Positions 12,020-24,458 of a stretch of 64,000 nucleotides of DNA are shown one piece after another; within the stretch, counting starts at the first letter, position 1, and every line of letters starts with the position of its first letter. Below the pieces are notes generated by a model. It did not search any database and had not been told where the DNA came from. It saw nothing but the letters and a program-made list of their open reading frames with translations. This DNA comes from Corbicula japonica (Eukaryota; Mollusca; Bivalvia; Venerida; Cyrenidae). Location of the stretch: NCBI GenBank assembly GCA_038501625.1, contig JAZAYU010000013.1, positions 4,650,001-4,714,000 of the forward strand, written 5' to 3'. The position numbers and the translations under genes are program-made.

Positions 12020-13992
12020 TTCAACCTTACAACCTATCACATAGTTGTTCATTTAGAAGATTTTAATAATTATATCATTAATTCTCTTTCTTCATTGCAT
12101 GTATTTAAAATGCAGTTTATTGAAAAAAAAAGTTTACAATTCAGTTAAGTTATTCATAAATGTTTTAAAAAGATAATTAATTGCCTTATGAACCAGGCGA
12201 ATAATATTGTCGCAGCAAAAAACTGAATACTATCAATTAAGTCGTAAACTTAATTTAACTGTTTACATGTGAGTAGTACGTTTATTAATAACCTTTGTGA
12301 CTAAAGACGGATGTTTATAGTACAGAGAAAGAAGTGAAAATCATTTTTAAAAACCCATCTCGGGTCATAGTTATTATGCACTGTTGATGATGGATTTCCC
12401 ATTTACTGCGCATTTAATTTTTTATACCATCTAAAAGGTGGTTTCCGTAAATTTATGTAAATTAAATTCGATATTGTTAGAGATAGTCGCCGAAAACGAC
12501 ATGTTTGGAAATCTTACCTACTACTCGGAAATGCCCGTCTAAACTGGTGTTTAACGCAACCTAATATTTAAATAAAATAAAGTATGCCATGAACAAGATT
12601 TATCGATTTTATTTCAGACATACATTTGTTAGATTTTTCTGTGTTATCTGCTTATAGACCATTGCATTTGTTTTACTATAAACATGTCTACATCGTAATC
12701 GGTTATATCATACATATTGTCCAAACATGATTAACTGAATTCAGTTCAATGTGAAGTGGTATTAAATTGTTTTATTGTTAAAAATATAACCCAACGTGCA
12801 TCAGGGCTCTGTGGCAAACCAATAAAAAATGGTTTAACTGGTGTTGTATCGAAAAAATACTTTCCTGCATTTTGTAAATAAATATTTTAAATAATTATGC
12901 AAAATTGCTTTGGTATGATTCACCAACACTGGAGTGGTTTAAGCACTAATTATTCTACGAGAATAATAACCTTAAAACGGACTGAATGTAAACCATTACA
13001 GCTAAGTTTCATAGTTCCGCTTACAGCTTTTTTATGCATATTTCATTGCAATATAGTGGAAAAAGAAGAAGTCGAATCGCATATATGTTGGTTGGTGGAA
13101 GCAACTGTTCATAAATATTTGTTCTGGCAATATTATTTAAAATAGCCTGGTCATCCTAAAACAGTACATTTTAGAAGCTATTTCATTTTTTCTGTTTCGT
13201 TAACTGTCATCTGTTTATGTTTTCAAAATTATCGTTCCGATTCATTTTTGCAAAATGTACAATAAATATAAATACAAAGATTAAAGTCCTTTTAGCAAAA
13301 AAAAAAGTCAGCTTAATAACCCAGGGTAACGCTACGTTCTTCAGAGAAGTGCACGATAAATGTGAAATAAACATGTTAGAAATATCCTTTTTTAGAAAAT
13401 TGCAGCCTACACATTAAGCCATAACGTAGAGACGGAGAGAAAAAGAGGACATTTGTTTATAATAATCGGCTGTTGTTTTTTTTTTTAAAAAGCAATAAGA
13501 GAACTCGAGGTTTTATCGGGCTATGAAACGACCAACTATTTGCCATTTGGAGTTTGAAAAGACAGGAATACCAAAACACTTTTAAGTTCCGATATCTCTA
13601 GAACAGTCGATTACTCCAGAATGTTTGAGCTGCTGTAAAGATGTGTTCATGCATAAGCATACTTATCCTATTTCTTACTTCCAATTCAAAATCATAAACC
13701 AAATCAAACTATTTCTGCTAATGGAAAAGCTTTCCAAAAATTCAGATTAACCGCTTGTCCAAGCTCATAACACACCCCTGTTCTTTCTTGTATAAAGAAG
13801 TATATTTTCTTTAGCACTGTAGATAAACACTTTAAGATAATTAATCACCTTTAATTAATTTAATTGCGTTGTCAGAGGGATTGGTTATTTGTCTCATAAC
13901 TAGTTTAATATTGTGTCAGATGTCAGTTTTTAATTGCCTTGCTTTAAATAATGGAGTTTAGATAAATAAAACATTATTGCAGTTTAAACATT
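12020..13992. other. Gene-free stretch
   Basis: No supported gene. Repeat A-like diverged sequence is visible at about 13420-13600 (ACTCGAGGTTTTATCG, ATTTGCCATTTGGAGTTT). Short open frames at 12897-13145 and 13217-13417 have no motifs or splice context. Confidence 0.55.
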
Positions 13993-14138
13993 GCCCAAGG
14001 TTATAAAACTGAGCATGGAAACCAGTCTCAAATCTCAAGCATCTGATTGGCTGAAATGGCGACCAGTCGCCATTTCAGCCAATCAGATGCTTGAGATTTG
14101 AGACTGGTTTCCAAACTCAGTTTTATAACCTTCAGCCC
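13993..14138. mobile_element. Hairpin element, complete copy 2
   Basis: A 146-bp palindrome almost identical to the copy at 3843-3988, differing at a few bases in the right arm. The flanks show ATT on each side (CATT before GCCC, ATT after GCCC), a possible 3-bp target duplication that other copies do not clearly share. Confidence 0.85.
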
Positions 14139-14584
14139 ATTATTCTGGATATTTGTTTCTGATAACAGATATCGCCGGTTAGGTAGTCAAATACTCACAG
14201 AACGCAATAATAAATAATAATAATTTTCGAAGCGAAAATGACAACGAATACCAACATACACAACATACAGACCTGAGGAAAGCAAATCAAATCTTAATCT
14301 AAAACAAACAATAAAATTAATAACCGGCAATAGACATAACACAAATTAACTTGGACGAAACCAGAAAACCCTAAACAAATTAACACGAGGAAGAGTGGAA
14401 AATCAGAATGACCAAAACCGTAAATAAATAATAAAATGCAATTTGAATTTGTGTACCAGATTCTTAACCTTTGAGGCTGTAGCCTTACGGCTAGTGTTAA
14501 CCATGCCATGATGTTTGTTTGTTTTTTTTGTTTTGTTTGATTCTGAGTTCTTCTTTTCTAATTAGATATAATCGTAGAAATATG

Positions 14585-14712
14585 GCTAGAGAGCATGATC
14601 TTTATTTTCAAAATGACACCATAGACAATTAACAAAATTAAGAACCCAATATGTTACCGCATGGGAAGTTTCAGTGACAAAGCACATTACCACTGGGATT
14701 TAAACCAGCTAA
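14585..14712 (+). repeat. Repeat A fragment
   Basis: Diverged central part of repeat A: GAGCATGATC, ACACCATAGACAATTAACAA, GTTACCGCATGGGAA, CCACTGGGATTTAAACCAG. Confidence 0.65.
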
Positions 14713-16902
14713 AATTAATTTACGAAATATTGTAAACTTAACGCTAGGCCTTGCTTATGTTTCATGCAGTTTAGGCCTGTCTGCGCTTTTTTAATGCACA
14801 AAGAACTTTCAATTTATGTTTTAAGCCTTGACATTTACAAAATTTTAAAACATTAATTTATTAATGAAAGCATTGATAAGAGGGAGAGTTACTTTGCAGT
14901 TATATTTATTTGTTAGTTGGTGTATTCCCAGTTGCAGTTTGTTAATATGTGAATTAAAACCTTTGTTTGTTTTATGCTTTTACATTACCAAACAGACTAA
15001 CATAAATCGTCATAGATTCTGCCATTTTGAAACTCGCTTAAATGGACATGATTCCTTTAAATGCTTTTCTCGAGGCTCTTAATTACATAAAATTAATGTC
15101 TTTTTTACTTAAGGCAAAACAGAAATCCAGCTTCAAGTAATTTTGTTTTAAAAGGTTGTTTTTTTTTTACTTTAACTAACTCATTCCAAATGATACGTTT
15201 GACTTTTGGGGTTTCAAATTCCTTAACTTTCCGAAGTTCAACAGAGTGTTTAAAATTTCTTGAAGGACATAAAATGTAACAATAAGGAAGGCCTGTCACG
15301 GTTGTACCTTTTTCTACGGTGAATGTAAACCTACTTTTAGATTTTCAAGTTAAACCAATAAATATTTAAAAGTGCGTATTTTGCGCAGGTAATATGTTTA
15401 ACAATAAGTATCCGTTCACTGCTGATTGTTTCATTTAGGCTCTGCCTATTCGTAGACAGTTTATACATGTCTTCACCTTTCTTTACGATTGTTGTCATTT
15501 TCATTTCTTATTCTCTACAGTTATCAATAAAATTAAAACTAATACACCCAAAAGTATTTATAATTGTGACCTAATAAATAAAAAAATCACTTAATTTTTA
15601 ACTACATTTCGTCATTTTGGTAGTTAACAAATGCGCACTTAAACGCGCGAGCATCCTTAATGATAACAAAAAATAAGAGATTTAAACATTATGATTGTAT
15701 CATGAGTGTTGAAAAGAAAATATGTCAAAAGGCCTATACTAAAATTAAATTATTGGGAAAATTGCTTCGCAAATCCCAAAACCATAACCTGACACCACAA
15801 GTGACTAGGGACTTCACCGAAAACTTACAAGTGTACAAGGTCGATACCTTCCATTTAAAGAGGAACAAATACTTGTCGGATATGTTTTCGTTTGATTGAT
15901 CCAGGGTAGAGTAATAGGCCTTTACAAAGTTGTGTGTATCGCGCTCAAATATACTTAGATGTATGTATATTATAAATTCTAAACTTCTTGTGGCGTTTGC
16001 AGTTATAATCATGTAATAATTTAAACGGCTTTACTTATGCGACTTGCTCTTTAGAAAATATGTCATCTCGATAATTAGCTTAATAATTATTTAGATGAAA
16101 TTGAAACATTGAACATCAACAAACACGACAAATTGAAAAAAAAGCAAGCTCGGTTTGATAAGCCTGTTCATGGACAGTAGTAGAAATGCAATATTACTAC
16201 CAACGCCGCCTAGCCCTATATGATGAATGTCAAATGACCTTGAGGATTTTTAAATGTGGATGACACTTTTAATCTTAGCGTAATTTTATTTAATTATTTT
16301 GTGTTTGTTTTTTTTTTAATATAAAAATATATGAGAAGAAAAAAATGAGAGTAATCGAACGCGTTTTTTGAAAATATTACACGCTCATTTTGCCCGTTTT
16401 GCTCGAGTCCGTTTATGGACAAAAAGGGAAAAATGCATATTACTGTCCAAGCCACGTATACATGAGAAAAAACCCAAGCAAATCTTTATTTCATAAAGAA
16501 ATAACATTAACTGCAGTTTTCTCTTCTTGTGATTTTTTTACAACTTATATGATAGACCTTACTAGATGAGATGTTATTTTACCCACTTATCTGCATCTTG
16601 TTTACAATTAATGTGAAGATGAAATTCATATTGTCGCAACTGAAATGTGAAAACAGTTGTTTTAATAACCATACAAAAAACATTCGTGAAAAGAAAACGT
16701 GCAAAATAAAAAAGATTGATTAGCTGTACAAAATTTCATGACAAATGAAAATTTTATTATGGTAGGTTGTTTACTTACTAGCGAAAGATAAAATAAAATA
16801 AAATATAAAAAAGGCAAATAAGACTAAGACGGTATCGTCAAAAAGTCAGGTTTGTTATTTGCGTGGCAATTGTTAAAGAGAATCAACTTGAAAAGCAAAT
16901 CA
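14713..16902. other. Gene-poor stretch with one repeat B copy
   Basis: A repeat B copy lies at about 16090-16225 (GAAATTGAAACATTGAA, GCTCGGTTTGATAAGCCTG, CGCCGCCTAGCCC). An open frame at 15660-15899 contains the segment AYTKIKLLGKLLRKSQ, which faintly recalls a region of invertebrate transposon-associated proteins. It has no start context, no flanking exon and no motif firm enough to call. Nothing else is supported. Confidence 0.5.
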
Positions 16903-17215
16903 AAAGTGAAACATGCATATCAGGATAGGCCACTTCCAAAAGACGCAGCATCCCCACACAGCCATAAAGTGGAGAAAAGAGAGCATGGTTATAAAATGAT
17001 CAATTTCAAAATGGACGCTACAAGCAATTAAAGAACATTAAAACTTGGTGTTTAAACCGAGTTTTTGGGTGCACCAAGTTCTCTCTAGCCCCAGCAGGTT
17101 CCCATACAAACAAAAAAGAACAAGTTGCCTTGGTGAAATAACTTCTAGCCACCTGTCGACTCGACAATTTTGCATGCAAAAACACACAAACAAGGAATAA
17201 CCGCACAGCGAAAGG
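16903..17215 (+). repeat. Repeat A copy (5' and middle parts)
   Basis: Starts GTGAAACATGCATATCAGGA and runs through CATCCCCACACAGCC, GAGCATGGTTATAAAATGAT, GTTTAAACCGAG and AGCCCCAGCAGGTTC to the CAAAAACACACAAACA block. It is followed about 30 bp later by another, longer copy in the same orientation. Confidence 0.85.
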
Positions 17216-17242
17216 ATCATATCACAAGGTCTGATAAAAAAG

Positions 17243-17780
17243 TGAAATATGCATACCAGGAATGGTCACATCCAGCAGACACAGCCTCCCCACACAGCTA
17301 AACGGCAGATAGGAAAAGAGAGCATGGTATAATAATCAGTTTCAAAATGGACGCCACAAACAATTAACGAAAATGAGAACCCGAAGGGATACCGCCTTGG
17401 AAGGGTCAGTGGGAAAACAATTTGCCACGGGGGGTTTAAACTATGTTCAAGGGTGCACCAACCTCACACTTGCCCCAACAGGTTCTCATATCAACAAACA
17501 ATTACAAGTTTTCTAGGTGAAATAACTCGATCCAACTCACCCACCAGCTTAACAATTTTGCATGGAAAAGCACACAAACATAAAAAAACATAAGAAGCTA
17601 ATAGCATGGCAAAGCCAAATGTGCCAGTACTCAATGATCTTACCGAGACTAGAACACCTGGAGTCAAATTGGAAAGAACATGATGACAGGGATAAAAGAA
17701 ACGAATCGAGCTTATAGGTTCTTTAAAGAAAAGATTTTCCCATAAACCTTCATAAACTCTCAAACCCCTGCCACCGTCCT
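17243..17780 (+). repeat. Repeat A, one of the two fullest copies
   Basis: Runs from AAAAAGTGAAATATGCAT through all internal blocks to CTTAAACCCC-like sequence and CCTGCCACCGTC. It has no terminal inverted repeats I can see. A minus-strand frame (17491-17763) stays open through the 3' half and matches in frame the open minus-strand frame of the copy at 52258-52873. That may reflect shared ancestry of a coding segment, or simply nucleotide similarity. Confidence 0.85.
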
Positions 17781-18310
17781 GAGAATAGAAACGCCATTAG
17801 TTCTATAGGTTTCACTAGAACTAATCTAGCTCTATCTTCATTTCCATGTCTAGCAAAAGCTTGCTACTGGGGGTGAAACTAGACTCAAGGATGCACCATT
17901 TTTACACTTATATCTTTCTAACAATCAACGCATTAAACATACATTTTAACAAGATGATGTTAGGAGATTTGTTAATGATATCAAAACCACAAGAAATTGT
18001 AATGCATTTAAGAAGTAATCTTAAAACCACGAATTAATTGGTCAACATTTGATAGGCATGCCGTATTTACCATATAAGTACATATGTAAAATTAATTGCA
18101 AAACACTTGTAACAAACGTGCCACATTTCATTTTTATAAATCTAACTCGAATCTCACGAATAAACCTGGGGTGTTGATTAATTTTATTTGAATTTAAACT
18201 TAAGTATTGGCAAATGATCAAAAAATCATTTTCATGGAAATCTGATTAAGGCACATTATTGTAAACGTTTGGAAACACGTTGAAATAGTTCTTATACAAT
18301 TAAAGTTCCC
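17781..18310. other. Gene-free stretch
   Basis: Nothing supported. The sequence is AT-rich and leads into the microsatellite at 18311. Confidence 0.5.
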
Positions 18311-18345
18311 AACAACAACAACTACTACTACTACTTCTACTACTA

Positions 18346-18411
<66 letters not shown>

Positions 18412-18469
18412 ACACGATGACGACAACTGCTATTGCTGCTGCTGCTGCTTTTACTGGTAGTACTTCTTC

Positions 18470-18528
<59 letters not shown>

Positions 18529-18529
18529 T
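18311..18529. repeat. Compound trinucleotide microsatellite
   Basis: Successive blocks of (AAC)n, (ACT)n with CTT/ACC interruptions, (ACG)n, then GCT units, TCT units and a long (ATT)n run. The minus-strand polyvaline open frame here is an artefact. Confidence 0.97.
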
Positions 18530-19342
18530 TTAAGCCTTCTAAAGATATTTAACAATAAACAACGCATTAAGATGTACTTTTATATTTTCCTTGATGTTAA
18601 ATATCATTTTTTTAAATACTTAACTAAAACATTTTGAATTCTTAATTTACATATGACAGTGTACCACTTAAAAGACCCTTACTTAAAACTGTGAGTAAGT
18701 ATCTTGTCAAATATTAATAAAACAATTATCACACATTCTATTTACATAGTATTTTGTTCGACGCGCTAAAATATGTAAAAAAAAATAAATTAAGTATCTA
18801 CTTTTGTCATCATCTTAACGATAATATTTTTGTCATGTTATAAGTATTTATCATACAATGAAATGCAATTTAAGTTAGCCGTCTTATAGTTCCTTTTTCA
18901 TTTTTCTATTTAATTATCAAATTGGGGTTGTTTGTGCCGTGTGGCGACCGCAAAAAGTCTCCCTGTACATTCAATCAGAGTTGTTATCAGTTAAGTAGCC
19001 CTTTGAAGGCCGTTAAGCGATCATACAAGGTAACACATGATGGTGCATAAAATATGCAATGAATGTGCATAAAATGAAGAACGTTGAGACGACCAGGGAA
19101 ATTATTTTATGCCAGTTTACCTTTTTTAATAGAAAAACTATATCATTTGGCTGTGTGTGGAGGCTTTGTTTTCTGAGTGTGGCTATTCCGGATATGCCAG
19201 TTTCACCTTTTAATTATAAAAAAATATATGTCATATGTCTGTGTGAAAAGGCTGTGTTTTCGGAGTGTGCATTTTCCTGTTATTACACCTCACGTGATTA
19301 GTTTACTATATAGCGTTATGTGACGTCACAGGGAGATAATCG
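18530..19342. other. Gene-free stretch with reversed repeat A ends
   Basis: Nothing coding is supported. At about 19145-19275 there are two partial reverse-orientation copies of the repeat A start, each with a GGCTGTGTG/GGCTGTGTTTT block and a GAGTGTGG/GAGTGTGC block; the first also has TATGCCAGTTTCACC. Confidence 0.55.
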
Positions 19343-19426
19343 CACATCCCATTGGGGGAAATAGTATACAAATATCACATCCCATTGGGGGAAATAGTAT
19401 ATAAATATCACATCCCATTGGGAGAA
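19343..19426 (+). repeat. 33-bp tandem repeat, 2.5 copies
   Basis: The unit starts CACATCCCATTGGGGGAAAT and is repeated at 19343, 19376 and 19409. The third unit changes after GGGAGAAA into the hairpin at 19427. The period is exactly 33 bp. Confidence 0.9.
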
Positions 19427-19519
19427 ACAGTACGAAATGTTAACCCGAGAGAAGTAATGTCAACCGAGGCGTTAGCCGAGGTTGACATTACCTTCTCAAG
19501 GGTTAACATTTCGTACTGT
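19427..19519 (+). repeat. 93-bp hairpin, first member of an inverted pair
   Basis: An imperfect palindrome that starts ACAGTACGAAATGTTAACCC and ends in the mirror sequence, with the centre GGCGTTAGCC. Its exact reverse complement occurs at 19787-19879. The arms differ from each other at several positions, so the orientation can be read. The right side is followed by CCCCCCAATGGGAT, the mirror of the 33-bp repeat core. Confidence 0.9.
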
Positions 19520-19786
19520 TCCCCCCAATGGGATTTGATATTTATTTTATTACACCGAACATTTGTTTTTTAGAGATCTTGACTATGACCAAATTTCGTT
19601 TGGGAACAAAATCAAGCGCCGGAAGTCCAAAATCAATAATGCTCAATAAGCGGCTACAAATAATGATCAAAATGCTTTTATTTCCCTTGGTCAATTACGC
19701 ATGTGTAGAAGTTAATTTGTAATAGGATTTCCAAGATATTTTTTTTAAGATCCACTCGAGGGTGACATAATGCTGTCGCATATGTG

Positions 19787-19879
19787 ACAGTACGAAATGT
19801 TAACCCTTGAGAAGGTAATGTCAACCTCGGCTAACGCCTCGGTTGACATTACTTCTCTCGGGTTAACATTTCGTACTGT
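19787..19879 (-). repeat. 93-bp hairpin, second member of the inverted pair
   Basis: Base-for-base reverse complement of 19427-19519 by my reading. The match continues into the 33-bp repeat sequence on the right (CCCCAATGGGATGTGATATT). This is an exact recent inverted duplication, or one element inserted twice in opposite orientation, with a 267-bp spacer. Confidence 0.9.
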
Positions 19880-19915
19880 TTCCCCCAATGGGATGTGATA
19901 TTTATATAATATGCA

Positions 19916-20880
19916 TGTTTCTCCTTTAAACGAGAAAAGGCTATTTCCATGCATCTACAATATAATTTACGCACGGCTTGCATCACTTTAAATTAAGTGA
20001 ATTAAGCATACCGTTGTCAAATTGTCTAATGCAAATATATGATTGTTTTTATGTTCCTAAATTGCAATTGTTGCATATTCTTTAACATGAAAACTTACCG
20101 ATTTTTAAAAAAAAAATAGATGAAAAGGAAACATTGAAAGTCACCGAATACGACAAAAATAAAAATACTGCAGGCTCAGCTTGATTGAGCCTGTTCACGG
20201 ACAGTAATAAAATTGCATAATACTGCCCTTGCCGATTTATAGCAATAAACCAAATAAAGACAGACATTATTTAAAAACAAATGCTAATTATTGTTTTTTA
20301 GTTTGTAATGAATACTGAGCTTATTAAGCAGAGTTTTTAATATAATTATTCTTCACATATTTGTCAGGAATTTATTAAATACTCAGTTTTATTATTTATG
20401 TTACATTTAGTATGCATAAATTGGCATCTCTATGGTACTGAACGAGCCTAACCTTGTAAGTGATGTTTTACTGAATACTAGGAAAGAGATATTTTGTTAT
20501 CTATTTCGAACACAAGATCATTTGATCATTCATCTCAATAATATGTTAAACATATGCAATAACCATTTTTAAAACTGTTGTTAGTCAATTAAATACAGTG
20601 AACTTCAGCTTTTCCTCTCTGCTTTTTGGTTGTGCGGAAAAATTGTGTCTCCTGTATATTGCCATTCTAAACTCATGTTAACAAAAAAGAAATGACATCA
20701 TACATTTCGTGCATTTCTCTTTATCTTTTATGTAAATGTGTAAATGGACGATGGGTAACTTGATACCTTTTTGAAATAGATGAAAAGGGAACTTTGAAAG
20801 CCACCAAGCACAATAAATATGAAAATGTAATATGTTTATGGGCAGTAATTGAAATTCATATTTCTGTCCACGACGCCTGT
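19916..20880. other. Gene-free stretch with two repeat B copies
   Basis: Repeat B copies lie at about 20112-20240 (AATAGATGAAAAGGAAACATT) and 20775-20880 (AATAGATGAAAAGGGAACTTT). The second ends in GACGCCTGT directly against the truncated hairpin element at 20881. No gene is supported. Confidence 0.65.
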
Positions 20881-20956
20881 GCCCAAGGTTATAAAACTGA
20901 GCATGGAAACCAGTCTCAAATCTCAAGCATCTGATTGGCTGAAATGGCGACTGGTC
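20881..20956 (+). mobile_element. Hairpin element, left half only
   Basis: Identical to the left arm of the copies at 3843 and 13993 up to GGCGACTGGTC just past the centre, then replaced by unrelated sequence (CTCTTTCCCAGGAGC). The right arm is missing. Loss of an arm is expected when a palindrome is cut or replicates badly. Confidence 0.8.
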
Positions 20957-22679
20957 CTCTTTCCCAGGAGCTTCTTCCCCACACAGCGCTGTTGCTTTCC
21001 CAGTCATTTCCCCAGCCCATCGTTTTAAGTGTATATAACTTCCACCAACTGTGAATAGTTACTTGTATTAAGTTCCTGCCTGAAATGTTGTAAAACAACA
21101 TGTTTATGCTGAGTCAATCTAAGAAGCTAATTAAAACAAGGACTAAAGGCATTATCCAGTATCCAGATTTATTTTCATTACTAAACTAATGGAGTTATTT
21201 TATGGATAGAAAAATACAACATTTTATGGCTACGAAAACCACACACTGGTATAGATTATTAACATATAAACACGAATGATATAAAATAGTTAAGTCACCT
21301 TTAAAAGTAGATAAAATGGAGTCTTATAAGCCATGGAACACGACCATATATAAAAAATTAACAAAACTCAGTGTTTATGACAGGCGAATCATAATGCAAA
21401 TTATTGCCAACATCGTCGAGCCTCTAGTATAGCGAAATAGATATATTTACACAAGTTTACAAATTTTGATTATCCTCAAATGTCTGTTCACATATGTTGA
21501 TGAAGGATTCCACATTGAAAACATTTCATGATCAGCGGCATATGTCCTCTAGATAAACAAATAGGTTTAGAAAAAAAAACACACAAAGACATCAACAACA
21601 ACAAAAAACCACAAACGAGCAAATAATGGACTTAATAGAATAAAGACAGATTATAAAAATCAGACATAATCTATCAAAGTATTTTCTATAAGATTTTATT
21701 AACAATCGTAAGTATCAATTTGTATCATGTACACAAATCTTCAAAAATAAATATTGATAACACTGAAAACGACACATTTAAAATTTTCATAGGCTGGTAA
21801 TAGAAATATAAATTTTGCACATGCCGACAAGTGCATTAAAATATATTATTAGTAAGAACCCTATGCAACGCTAATTACATTTTTTTAAATTTAATTGTCT
21901 GCAAAATAAAAATTACAAAAGAATTTATTGTTAACCTACACTCAAAGATAATAACTGCGGATACTCGCTGGCCTTTTACAGAATATATCTTCTTCGATTT
22001 TCGTTTGTTTGTTTGCAAACTGCAGTCAGCGTGATGTTTATATACTATGAATAGTGAGTGAAGCGTTCTAGTTTTTCCGCCTTGGTATAACAGAAACAGT
22101 TATTGTGTCACGGCATAAAATGTACACCATCCTTCAGGTGTGGGCAGTCATAAGGTTTAAGATGACTGCTTTGTTTACCAACATGTAAAAGACATCCGAG
22201 AAAACATGCTAACATGCGAAATAATTAAGATGGGTGACGTGTAAAAACACAATTATTGTGATTGATGGAAGTTTTAATTTTTGTGTCAGATTCTTTCAGT
22301 GAAATCATCTCGGGACTTAACTTATGTGATTTTTTGTGTGTGCGAACAATTATCTGGTGCAATTCTAGATTTGGGGCCTGACATTGAATGCTGCTGACGG
22401 ATGGATATTTTTAGTTAAAACCCAGAAAATTGTCATGAAGATTTTTAATGGAGAAAGGTTGCGAAATTATGATATTTCAATGAACATTCAAAAACTTATC
22501 TCTAGTTAAATGTTAGTTCTTTCTAAATGCTTTCATCAGAAAAATGTTAAGTAATGTAGATTTAAATTGCAATATAAATGTATATACTTGCACTGCGCTT
22601 GTTAAAGTTTAGATTAATGCGTAAAAAGTACAGTTTCGTGCATAAAGTTTCTTTTATATCTGACATGATGCTCTTGCTG
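20957..22679. other. Gene-free stretch
   Basis: Decayed repeat B remnants may be present near 21307-21430 and 21765-21830. No open frame with motifs or splice structure is visible. Confidence 0.5.
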
Positions 22680-23040
22680 ATTAAACTCCAAAAAGGTGCC
22701 CTGGTTTCGATAAGGTCACTGACGGTCTTCCCCTTACGCTTGAAAGTCCCATCAGCTGATTATGTTTGTAAGCAAGCGTGTTTTTGCATACAACATTGTC
22801 GGGCATTGGGTGGGTTGTAGAAAATTAAAATAGGTAATTGTACTGTTAATGAGAACTTTCATTGCTGAGTTGATGGGTGGGTTGGAATTATTTCACCAAG
22901 ACAACTTGTACTTGTTTGTTAATCAGAGAAAATATAGGCAAATTTGAGGTTAGTGCAAACTAGAACCTGGTTTAACCAAACAAAACATGGCAAAAGATTC
23001 GGACGCTTAGTGTTTCAAAGCGGCAACCTCTCATTCTGTT
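22680..23040 (-). repeat. Repeat A, reverse orientation, two pieces
   Basis: The reverse complement of repeat A is visible from GTCACTGACGGTCTTCCCC through TGTTTTTGCATACAACATTG, then GATGGGTGGGTTGGAATTAT, TTTCACCAAGACAACTTG, GAACCTGGTTTAA and a TTTGTGGCATCTTT block. An internal rearrangement repeats part of the TTGATGGGTGGGTTG region. Confidence 0.75.
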
Positions 23041-24458
23041 TATTATTTGTGGCATCTTTATGAAATTTATATTATAACAAACTCATACTATCTTTTCCTG
23101 CCTACTTATGGGTGTATTTTAATGTGGCGTTTTTTAAAATGCATATTTTACTTTTTTTTCAAAAGTTCCCCCAAGTTTGAGCAGTTCAATTTTTAGTATT
23201 GTTGGTTTTGTGTGTTGTGCACATTTTTGTTTATTTTTGGGTGGGGGTTGTATAACTTTATTATTTTTGATTCTTTATTATTATTTATTCAACTTCATTT
23301 ATTTTATTCCAATTTTATTAAACTTATTTGCTACAATTCAAACCTGTTCGAATTAGTCAGTAAAGTAACTCAATCCTTTTTTGTATTTTACGGCATTACT
23401 TCACGAATTAACAAAATACCTTCATATACAGGTAAACAATGCACTTATCTGCCTAATTGCAACAGGTATTAGCATCAACAAGCCGAAGCAGCATAGTTCC
23501 TTTTGCTGTAATCTTGATATTTTTTCTAATGGACATTTAAACAACAATTCTACACAATATTTTAAAACAAGGAAGTACAAATAAGTGGAGCTCATTATCT
23601 CTTGATTAATTATGTAACAAGCATACATAAATGCCATTTAGAATGTAGCAATATAAAATGTATTAATTGTATTAATGTACTGTTACCTAATGAAATCGTG
23701 AATTTGCGTTAATGTTGTCTGATTATCGTCGATCACGAATTCATATAATATGAAATTAGATTTCTGTTACGTTTATCAAATTTATCTGCCTTTCCTTCGT
23801 TACGTTTTAATATAATTTGTTACTATCTTTCTATGCCCTTTGCATGCCTGCCTGCGCCTGTCTGCGTCTGCCTGCCCCCTATACTCTTACATTTTGCATT
23901 AACCAAAATATGCACTAGAATCGTAAATGGGTGATAAACGTGGATTCTCTCTTCAAAAATTGAAAGTTCTTTAAAAAAAAGAAATAAATGCATATCAGGA
24001 ATCGCCACAGTCAGAAAAACAGTCTCCCAAATTGTTCTCATGATCATTTTAGTCATGTGAGCATTTAAAATGATGTTTTTTGTTGTGAAGTTTTTTTTGA
24101 ATTTATGTAAATAGAATTTTTTGGGATTTTTAGGTCTAGCTATTTTTCTTTACTGTTCTAACTTTTGTTATTGTTCGTAAAATAAAGATGTATGAATCTG
24201 CCACTAACTGTGAATAATTAAATAAAGATTATGTGTTCAAACTTTTATTGAACTGCACTTTGCCGTCACAGAAATTTTGATATTTTTATTTTTTACTGAT
24301 GACAGTGAAATTATGACTGAAGACGGCCATTAAATCATTAATTCAAACGAAAGTATATATATACAAAAAAGTATCCACCTTTGAAACCTCTTTATCTTAA
24401 ATAAGCAGGAGTAGTTATCCAATTTTATTTTAAGGATTTAGACGTATCAATTGGAAAC
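23041..24458. other. Gene-free stretch
   Basis: A CTGC/CTGCCTGCG-type short repeat lies at about 23840-23880. A repeat A start fragment lies at about 23985-24035 (ATGCATATCAGGAATCGCCA). No gene is supported. Confidence 0.5.

Noticed and set aside
15660..15899. Possible fragment of a transposon-associated protein (AYTKIKLLGKLLRK)
   Set aside because: The resemblance rests on one short string, with no second motif or flanking element.
18218..18415. Polyvaline frame
   Set aside because: Read-through of the trinucleotide microsatellite.
19343..19430. Possible CRISPR-like array
   Set aside because: Repeats are directly abutting with no spacers, and the genome is eukaryotic.
19352..19573. Frame with a repeated HIPLGE motif
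   Set aside because: Produced by the 33-bp tandem repeat and hairpin; the same sequence inverted gives an equally open frame at 19745-19954.
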